This document shows positions 56,201-64,000 of a stretch of 64,000 bases of DNA, one piece after another. This stretch comes from Paramacrobiotus metropolitanus. Taxonomy: Eukaryota > Tardigrada > Eutardigrada > Parachela > Macrobiotidae. The stretch's first letter is position 1; each line of letters starts with the position of its first letter. The stretch lies in contig NW_026570281.1 of NCBI RefSeq assembly GCF_019649055.1, positions 310,001-374,000 on the forward strand. The letters run 5' to 3'. Position numbers and translations under genes: made by a program. The notes beneath the pieces are model-generated. The model was not told where the DNA came from, did not search any database, and worked only from the letters and a program-made list of their open reading frames with translations.

Positions 56201-59200
56201 CGCTCGCTGATTGTCTTCCACGAATGCCGCCAGGACGTTTCGCTCTGCCGGCAGCGGTGTAAAGTGCACACGGACATCTTTGAGGAGGGTGTGATTGTCG
56301 GTCTGGCCGATATTGCATGCGAAAAGGCAACGCAACAGCTGTTGAATGCAGTAGATGGATGCAGGCCCGTCCACGCTGATGGTCGCTCGCACGTAACGGA
56401 TGATCTCCTCCGTATGCTGGGAAACCATTTCCGCCGGAACAATCTCCAGTGTCTGTGCTAAACATACTAGCACAGCCGACAGCAGAGACCGAAACCTGTC
56501 AGCATGACTGTCCTGTGATAAGACGGAGCGTCGCTTCAACCAGGACTTCTTCAAGGCGTCGAACAGAGAGGCGTACACATCAGCCGAGTGCAGTGCGCCT
56601 AGGCTGGCCTTGCCTTTAACGTCAAACAGGCTCCGGCCTTTCCTATCCGTCTTCCGCCGCAAGGTGTTGCTGATGGCCTGAGTTGTGGGTAAGAAAATGG
56701 CCGATCGGAGAGACGGGAACACATCCGTGGCCTTATGACCTTCGCTAGCTGCTTTGGTGATGTTCAGTACCCTGAAATCGAGGCGCACTTTGCGGGCAGT
56801 TATACAGTAGACACTTCCATTTGCAGGTGTTGCTTTAAACTGACTTACCTGGCCAAATGCTTCAAAAGAGCTTCAACCAAGATCCGAAGCAGAGAGTCGC
56901 CCGCAAAAATCCATAGTGACTCATCAGCAGCACCGGAAGGTTTTGCTTTACCATGCACCGTAAACGCCAAACTAGCTATGAGGTTGCCGATGAGACGTAA
57001 GATATCTGCATGCACCACCAAATCTGCAGCAATGCTGTTGAATGTCGCCAATTCCAGCAGACGCCGCAATACTCCAGCTAAGAGCAGAACCGCGATAATC
57101 ACATACGTTAAATCACAATGATTGACAAAAACATACTCGCTGAGGAGCTAACTCTTCCAGAGTTGAGATCGTTTTCGTCTATCGGACCAAACCAGCAACG
57201 CGAGTACACCGTGGGCGGAAAGAGCGTGGACAGGCGGGACAATGCGCTGATCAGTCCGTGCTATGGCAAACATTTGCAGCAGTGTTATTACAAGACAAGT
57301 AAATAAGACTCTCGAGGAAATCGATCGAAGCACCTACTAAGTCTTCACGCTTGGGTCCCGAGATAAGCAGATCTAGTACATTGCCGACAATAATGGACAC
57401 CACGTCCTCCACGGCAGAAATCGTCCGCGACAGGTCATGAACGTTATACGGAAAAATCAGTCCAGTTTGCATAGAAAACCACAAACCTTCGCCAATATGT
57501 TTCATACACTCTTCGTACTGTTTCCTAACGGCCCGATATGTCTCCTCTGAAGCCATCTCTGGGAAAGCAAAACTGTACGGCAACCAACATAGTGTGTCGA
57601 TGGCCGCGCGGGCGACCCGCGGATCGGCATCGCTCAACCGCTTCAGCACGGTCCTCAAAACGCTCTGCAGTATATCGCTTTTGCGGTGTGCTTCCCTCCC
57701 TGTCATGTCTTCCACGTACAGACACCAGCTCAGAGGAACACTGCGCAAGAACTGCAGCAACTCCACTTTGATCAGCCAGTACAAATCCTTCTGTTCGTTG
57801 TCTAGCATATCCACCACGCTCTGCACGACCAGCAGCGCTCTAGGAGCTTGGCGAGAGGAATACAGCAGGGGTAATGTGCAAATACCCAGAGCATCTAAAG
57901 CCACTTTTCCCGCTGTCGCTGAATCACTGTGCACAATGTGCAGCATTTTATCAATATTCTCCGTGTCTACATTAAGCGATCCGGATGACAGGGCGCTATC
58001 GGCAATCTGCAGACTGGCTATAACTGCCGCGTGGGCTTGCAGCAAGGGATCGTTGTGAGATAAAAACACTAAAACAGCCGAAATGGATGGTAAATCTTCC
58101 GAACGATCGATCAATAATGGTTGCGACAACAATTGTGGTTGCTTGCAGATAACATCCGCCAAGCAGACAAGAGCACTGTTCTGCACACTAACACGCACTC
58201 CACTCTTGGAAGCTCCATCGGGGCTCATCAGAAAGCGAAAGCATAAGTAGCGTGCAATGTAAGTCAACGCAGCCTCGTCAGCATCAAAAAGGGCACCAAT
58301 GGCACCGGCAACCATTTCATCAGACCCGCCCTGGCTTTGGGAAGCCTCTTCCACACTGTCTTCCTCGCTCTCAAGATCCCGATTAACCTCCTCATTAAAA
58401 TCCGGCCCCTCAGTCACCGGAGATTCGTCATCGGCCAGGACATAATCGCTGTCGTCGGCGGATGTGAAGGCGTCCTCCACGCTGGACATGACACTGGCCA
58501 CATCTGAAATCTCGCTGGCGGCGTCCAGCGCTCCGATGAGGGGAGCCGCCGGAGTGGCCAGCGCTTCAGCGGAGATTTCTTCCAAGGTAATAACCTCCTC
58601 AGAACTCTCCGCTGGCTGGTCTCCGAAATTAAGGCTGAAGTCAGACGATGCATTTGAATCGGACGGCGACACTTGGAGATCCGCCAAGGCACCGCGCAAA
58701 GCCAGTGCAGCGTGGAAAGCGTCATTGGGGTAGTTAAGAAGGGCGTGTAGAGCGTCCAATGCGAAGCCCTGCACGTTGTGGTCCTTCTGGTCGCAGCAAT
58801 CGAGTATCAATCGAAGAATCTGGGATGACAACCACAGTTCCGTTATCAGTCTATTTTTCCAGTCAGCCACGCTGAGCCCTACCTGAATCAGGATGCTGAC
58901 GTCTCCGTGCAGCAAGGTATTCTGTGAAAGACTGGGACGGTTCGAAAGGAAGCTGAGAACATTTTTCAGGGTCAGCAACACCCCGGAGTAAACTGTCGAC
59001 AAAGCGTTATCGGCAGACGATCGGGCCAGTCCTGTAAAACAGCTTCAAGTATTACATGTCGGTCAACATTTTCAAAATCGTTCTGCCGACAGCAAAGCTA
59101 TCCCTCAGCTCCGGCCGAACGCGGGTAAGCTCACCGAGTAAGCCCTGCAGAAGCCAGTGGAAGGAGAGTTCGGGCTTTTTGGAATAGCGGCAGATCGTCA

Positions 59201-60299
59201 CAAGATTGGCAGCCGCCGTCCGCCGCTTGACGGGGCTGTCCAAACTGAGCGAAGGCAGGAATGTGCGAGCCAGCGACTTGATCTCCGCCTCGGTGAGGTA
59301 GATGCCCATCACCTTCAGCACCAGGGGCAGTCCCTCCGCCAGTGCTTCCTGCAAGACATCCTCCTCGTGGCGGGCCAGCTGGATGATACACGGCAGCAGA
59401 TTGACAACAAATGCCCTGTGCAAACAATTAATTACCGAGGAATTCGATATGATGAGGTCGAAAGAGCGCGAAGAGCTAACAGCGACTGCAAACGCTGGCA
59501 CAACCACGAACAAGCCACACAGTATTAAACGCCCACAGGTATCCCCGTGCGCAGGTATTAGAGTCACTCACCGATTACGAAAGCGTTGCGGCTTGGCGTA
59601 GTTGGAGAAGAAGGCCAAACGCAGCCAGGCGGCGCGCAGACAGCGCGGCTTGTCGTTCTTCTTCAGCTGCTTGAAGAGCTCGATCAGCACGGTGACGGGG
59701 TGGGCCACAATGTGCTCCTGTGGGCGAACAAGTCGGGGATCGTGAAGTCAGCATGAGACCCGTGTCGCGTCGGAAAAGGTAGCAGCACTCACCTTGAGGA
59801 TGGCGTTGAGCGATTCCTCCGCGGCCAGACGGACGCTGGCGTCTGCATCGTCGCAGCAGGCCAGCAGATGTTCGATGGCCAATGCCAAATGTCCAGCCAG
59901 ATCCTTACCGCCCGCATTCTTCTCCGCAGCTACACCGGCCGTCAGCGCTTCACCAATCTCCGCCAGCAAACGAGCTTTGCTCTCGGCTGGAGCCACGCCG
60001 AGAACTTTGCTGGTACTTCTCCGTCTGCAGTCAGCAGAAAATTAAGACACACGCTCGTCTTCTCCGCAACGTCACACACGCACGAACTATTTAAGAAACT
60101 TTCAAAAGAACGTTTTGTCTGGACCACACACTTCGTACTTGATAAAACTTGGCTTCTTCAGCGGAAGCGCGCCAGCCTCTTGGGAAACGCCTGTCTGAGC
60201 TGAGTTGACGGTCGATGTCGATCCGCTATCCGACTGCGTCAAGCCCGACGAAGTCGTGCTTAGCGCTTCCAGCGCGCGCAAAAGCTTCTCAACTTCCAT
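50298..60299 (-). CDS. HTT: Huntingtin homologue without polyglutamine tract
   Basis: This minus-strand gene of about 18 exons encodes roughly 2,700 residues by my rough addition (human 3,144). The start at 60299 gives MEVEKLLRALEALSTTSSG, aligning with the human N17 amphipathic helix. Neither a polyGln nor a polyPro stretch follows. HEAT-repeat hallmarks then match human HTT: CCDDADASVRLAAEESLNAI (exon near 59850), KKNDKPRCLRAAWLRLAFFS, VVNLLPCIIQLARHEEDVLQ, RRTAAANLVTICRYSKKPEL, an acidic disordered loop (58620-58340), VLDLLVLLLQLHVNYNVLDG, IPVEFLQELSVLKEFIGRVG and, near the end, VEEWISLSFANFAQRQPPAV. The C-terminus DFRRQMQIEPV mirrors the vertebrate end. Huntingtin is a HEAT solenoid scaffold that works with HAP40 in vesicle transport and autophagy. 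No break in the frame is evident where I followed it. Confidence 0.93.
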
Positions 60300-62151
60300 A
60301 GCAGAGTCAGGATTCCACCATAACAAATATTACACTATACCCATAACAGATTCAAAACGTAAAAAAACTACAAAGGCAACAAAGTTTCGTGCAAATAGCA
60401 AACAAATAGCAAACTAAAAATTTGTCAACATTGCTTTCTGGCTTCCTGCCAGGCCAGTGCATATTCGTTTGCATTCTTCCGACTGCCTGCCCGAGGGCGG
60501 CAAGCATTGCGATTTTTCGGGTGGATCTGCTACCGTTTACGGTTTAAATTTTAATTAGGTACCTATTAGTCATATGTATGTATTTCAATTTTTAATGCCC
60601 TCTCCGATCCCGCCTCCATGAGGCTCCACTCTTCACATTTTTATCGATATTTTGCGGTTTAAGTGTTTCTTTTATTAAGCTATCCTGGGAGTGATCCGCT
60701 GTACATAAATTTTGTTCGTCGTCGTTTTCCGCCTGTGTTCCAGAGGCGAGCAAGTGGTACAAGCCAGCGCTTGGAACTGTGGCCCACATAGTGGAACTGA
60801 AGACCATAATTTTAGCATTGATTGAGCACAACAAGAGACAAAAGCAAAGACGCAGCTGATGATCCACTCTGTGCTTCTCGTACCCCTGCGTCGGTAACTA
60901 ACACTGCTACTGCTCTGGCAAGCACACCTTATTGTCTTGGACGGTTTCGTTCGGGGATCCGTCGGTACACGGCGCTACACGCGTAGTCGGGTTAGAAGAG
61001 CATTGAGAAAACACGACGGTGCAAACTGCAAAGTGTGTTGCATGGCCCGTGCAGTGGTACCACTGGAACACTGAAAATGGGACTGTGACGAACGACTCTG
61101 GTAAGATCCAGTAGTGGTACAAGGACCCTGTGTGGAGTAATCTCCATTGCGACATTCCTGAGTGCAGGAGCGGCTGAGGCGCTGAGCGGTAGGCTGGCTA
61201 CGTATGTTTTCCTTCAGAGAGCGCACTATGCAGTAGGCTATGGCAAAGTGGTGTACTTCTGCATATTGATTATTATGCGCCATCAGGCTGTGCACTGCTT
61301 TACTTCGCTTTACCGCTGGCTTTTGTGTTCTTCCATCATCACAAACAAAAGCGGCAAATATTACACTGCCGCTCGCTGATGTTCCAAGTTGACGATACAA
61401 TTATCAGTATTTTAAAGTAAGCTGCTTACAGTAAGCAGCTAAGAATGAGTGTAGCGCAATTGTGTCTTGGTTTGCCCGCGGCGATCAGATGTTATAAGGT
61501 GTAAACTGGCTGGCTGGGAAATGCTGCTCACAGTCACAGTGCTGGTTTTATAATCGCCACCAAGCCGCTAACGCTTACCGGTACTTCTATTGATTGCATA
61601 AACTCCCATAATTTTTCCAATGATGGGGCCCTGTTGCTCAGCGTCAGATGTGTCCTGCGGCTGGAATTACGGCTGCCACTTGTTGCCGCTGCCAACTGCC
61701 TTACCAAGTGCTCTGCTGCAGTTAGCGGGCCACGGGCAACTGCTGCAGCACAGCAGCAGCTGTTTTTGTTGACATCGTCGGCCTTCTTGTTTTCATTCAA
61801 TATACTCCGCTGGCTGCATTCCTTGTCACGCTTGTCTTTGCTCCTGATACTGTAATACGCGTGAAGTTTCGAAATTATTTCTTACGTCATACACATCCTG
61901 TTGCAGGCAGCCAGCGATCATCCACAGCACTTCCACAGACCCCAATTGACCAGTTAGTGATAGCACGCAGTTACGCCTGTGTGCCTCGGGGGTCGGTCAC
62001 TTCTAATCAGTTCATGTGTGGTGATCTGGCTCGGCACATTTTATTGTGGGAGGAAATCGGGAGTGTCTGCGGTTGCTACAAGGACGTGTGAGCCACTGAG
62101 CAGCCGCCCCAGGGCGTGGTCTTCCTGGTTTGCTCATCCCCAGCGTGCTCC
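60300..62151. promoter_or_regulatory. Divergent intergenic region between huntingtin (-) and SPPL2 (+)
   Basis: This 1.85-kb gap should contain both promoters. I find no exon with recognisable content. A palindromic AGCTGCTTACAGTAAGCAGCT occurs at about 61420-61440. Short ORFs on both strands look random. Confidence 0.4.
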
Positions 62152-63990
62152 ATGTCTCCATCCGCCGCTGCGCTGTGCGCCTGCCTCTTCGCCTTCCTCG
62201 CCTGCGGGGTGCCAGTGCAGGTATGGATAGTTGGTTGTTTAGGATGTTGGTGAATTACCGAGCGTTTCTTAGTTTCCGGTTGTGTTCCTAGGTGGAGGCT
62301 GACTCTGCCGTTGTCAACATCAGTTACCGAGCCACGCGGGACTTTCCTCCCGCCGGCAGCCCGGCGTCGCCGCAAGAGCAGCGCCTCTTTGTCTCCTACT
62401 GTGCGGCCTACAACCCAGATTTGTCCCGGCTGCCCCCCGCCACTCAACAGGTAGGTTGCGTCCATTAAGTGGACGATGGCCGGCACAATGTACGGCAATC
62501 GCCCACGATAGGGAAGTAGTATTTTTGGCAGGACTTGAGGATCTGTGATTTCTGTGTTGCAGGAGTGGAGGCGGTTGAAATATGTCAGTGAGTTGGATTT
62601 ATGTGATGATCTCAGTCCGTCCGCACAAGTGCCCGCAACGGCCAATTTCTCCGGACAGTTCCTAGCCGGACTGCGCTCTAACTGCAGTGCTTCCGAGCAG
62701 GGCTCCGCTGCGGAGAAGCGGGGAGCGTTGGGGTTGCTTATCGGCAGCACTAGAGTGGTAAGCCAATGCATTAATGCTTTGTGCACGCACGTGTTGCTTG
62801 GATTACGCAACGAAGCATACGAAAACATGCTGTTGTTTTCTTGTTTTTGGTAACCGGTTTAAGGAAACATCTTATTCACGTAAACAAAAATATTTTTTGG
62901 CTTAGTCTGTAACTACTTTCCTTATATGGACGAGCTACGATTTATCGGTTTTATTTTTTGTTGACCAACCACTGCCCAGTGTCCAGTACTGTCCACCAAT
63001 ATATCACTAATTTAGCACGAGCACTGCTCATATATATTATATTATAATATCACTAAACACGATATGTGTTACACACAATATTAATATCACACTATATCAC
63101 TAGCAGTGTTTAGTGGTACTATGATTGTATGTATGTAATTTCTGTCTAATTTGAACAATGATTTCGCGTTTCTGCGTGCTGGCCCGCTGGAATGTACGCA
63201 ACCTCTTCTGAAATGTCAACTTGTGTTTTGTGCGCTTGTAGTTTTTGCCGGGACAGCCGAACGCCTCGATGGCGGGCCGGAGCACGTTCCCCGTTCTGGT
63301 TATGAAGCGGAAGCATCTAGAAGAACTGGAGGCGCTGCCCTTCCCCGATACCTGGCAGATTGCCGTGCACGCACTGGAGGACACTTACTCAGTGGATGGT
63401 AGTGGCATCTGCTTGATCGTCTTAGCTTTACTGGTGATCGGCATCGGCTCCTACCGCTCTGGAACGCACAGGTAGAATCACCTTGCAATTTGTACTCGTC
63501 TCGTGCCAGACGTCGCTATCGCCGTCGCATTTTGTGCGCCGCGATAGCGACGTCTGGTCTCTCAGTTCGTCGGTAAGTGGCTGTTTGATTTAGGTTAAAG
63601 TCTATCGAAGATGACCATTTGCGAAAGAGTGCTCAGTCCGACCAAGAAGCAACAGGGAATGCTGAGGCAGCCGCCAAAACGGTTGACAGTGACAGCGAGC
63701 GCGCTTCTGTCAGTTTTGGACCGATTGCCGTGGTCGTTTTCGCGCTCTTTATGGCCGGTTTGCTGGTGTTGATGTACTTTTTTTACGAGTACCTAGGTAA
63801 GCCCCGTCGTTAAGTCCCGTCGCCGCTCGCTAACGCATCTGTGAAATACTTATGTTGTCCATGAGGGTGGCTAATAATGGCTCGTATTGACAGTTTTCGT
63901 CTTCATCGCTCTCTTCACGTTGGGTGCCACATCGGGCATGTACGAATGCTTCAGACCGCTGCTCACCTGGACTGACCGTTTCGCTTATCG
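62152..63990 (+). CDS. Signal peptide peptidase-like 2 (SPPL2A/B type), 5' part only
   Basis: Six exons are visible: 62152-62220, 62292-62450, 62563-62757, 63242-63471, 63594-63796 and 63894-63990, and a donor GTAAGA follows, so the gene continues beyond the window. The start MSPSAAALCACLFAFLACGV is a signal peptide. A lumenal protease-associated (PA) domain follows, with Cys residues in FVSYCAAYNP, DLCDDLSP and LRSNCSAS, NISY/NFS/NCS sequons and the typical FLPGQPNASMAG and PVLVMKRKHLEEL region. The first transmembrane helix is GICLIVLALLVIGIGSY; then come a charged cytosolic loop and helices IAVVVFALFMAGLLVLMYFF and FVFIALFTLGATSGMYECF. SPPL2 proteases are GxGD aspartyl enzymes that cleave type II membrane stubs in endosomes/lysosomes. 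The catalytic YD and GxGD motifs lie past the window edge, so activity cannot be judged. Confidence 0.88.
63506..63557. repeat. Perfect 17-bp inverted repeat (hairpin) in SPPL2 intron 4
   Basis: CCAGACGTCGCTATCGC at 63506-63522 is perfectly inverted at 63541-63557, with an 18-nt loop. It lies 35 bp after the donor and 36 bp before the acceptor of a 122-bp intron, so the intron RNA could fold into one strong stem. Confidence 0.85.
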
Positions 63991-64000
63991 GTAAGAAATA

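Noticed and set aside
1-64000. CRISPR arrays, operons or bacterial contamination
   Set aside because: No regularly spaced repeats, no ribosome-binding-site-led gene clusters, and all recognised genes carry spliceosomal introns.

Overview
This is nuclear DNA from an animal with a compact genome. Every recognisable gene is split by GT-AG introns (mostly about 50-200 bp, some up to about 1 kb). The set (BAF53-type actin-related protein, OMA1, POLRMT, UBE2M, SRP68, a PHD-bromo-PWWP-MYND reader, TRAM1, an MTCL/SOGA-like coiled-coil protein, huntingtin, SPPL2) is metazoan. Huntingtin has the N17-like start but no polyglutamine tract, as in many invertebrates. The exact phylum cannot be fixed from the sequence alone; a small-genome ecdysozoan such as a tardigrade is my guess, with low confidence.

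Layout. 1-2.0 kb: one long minus-strand ORF for a disordered, probably nuclear protein. 2.1-6.2 kb: a transposon graveyard with three elements delimited by target-site duplications (a 615-bp foldback element; a 3.2-kb composite insertion with a 9-bp duplication; a 1.1-kb hAT-like element nested inside the composite), plus tandem repeats and a perfectly duplicated tRNA-like segment. 6.4-9.1 kb: ACTL6-like gene (+) with a MITE in its last intron. 9.7-12.0 kb: OMA1 (-), head to head with POLRMT (+, 12.5-18.9 kb), both mitochondrial. 19.5-20.6 kb: UBE2M (-), head to head with SRP68 (+, 22.0-24.7 kb). 25.3-31.4 kb: ZMYND8/11-like chromatin reader (-), head to head with TRAM1 (+, 34.0-36.4 kb). 36.4-40.4 kb: gene-poor, with a relic autonomous hAT transposon. 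40.4-50.0 kb: MTCL/SOGA-like gene (+), tail to tail with huntingtin (-, 50.3-60.3 kb). 62.2 kb to the end: SPPL2-type intramembrane protease (+), cut by the window edge.

The genes do not form a pathway. They are housekeeping loci in alternating orientation, which creates four divergent promoter regions and four convergent 3' junctions. The loose themes are mitochondrial homeostasis (OMA1/POLRMT) and ER targeting or membrane biology (SRP68, TRAM1, SPPL2), on separate transcripts. No undescribed gene system stands out. The most unusual material is the nested transposon cluster at 2.1-6.2 kb, the duplicated first exon in the ACTL6 gene, two consecutive GC-AG introns in POLRMT, and a polyQ-free huntingtin with a conserved N-terminal helix.
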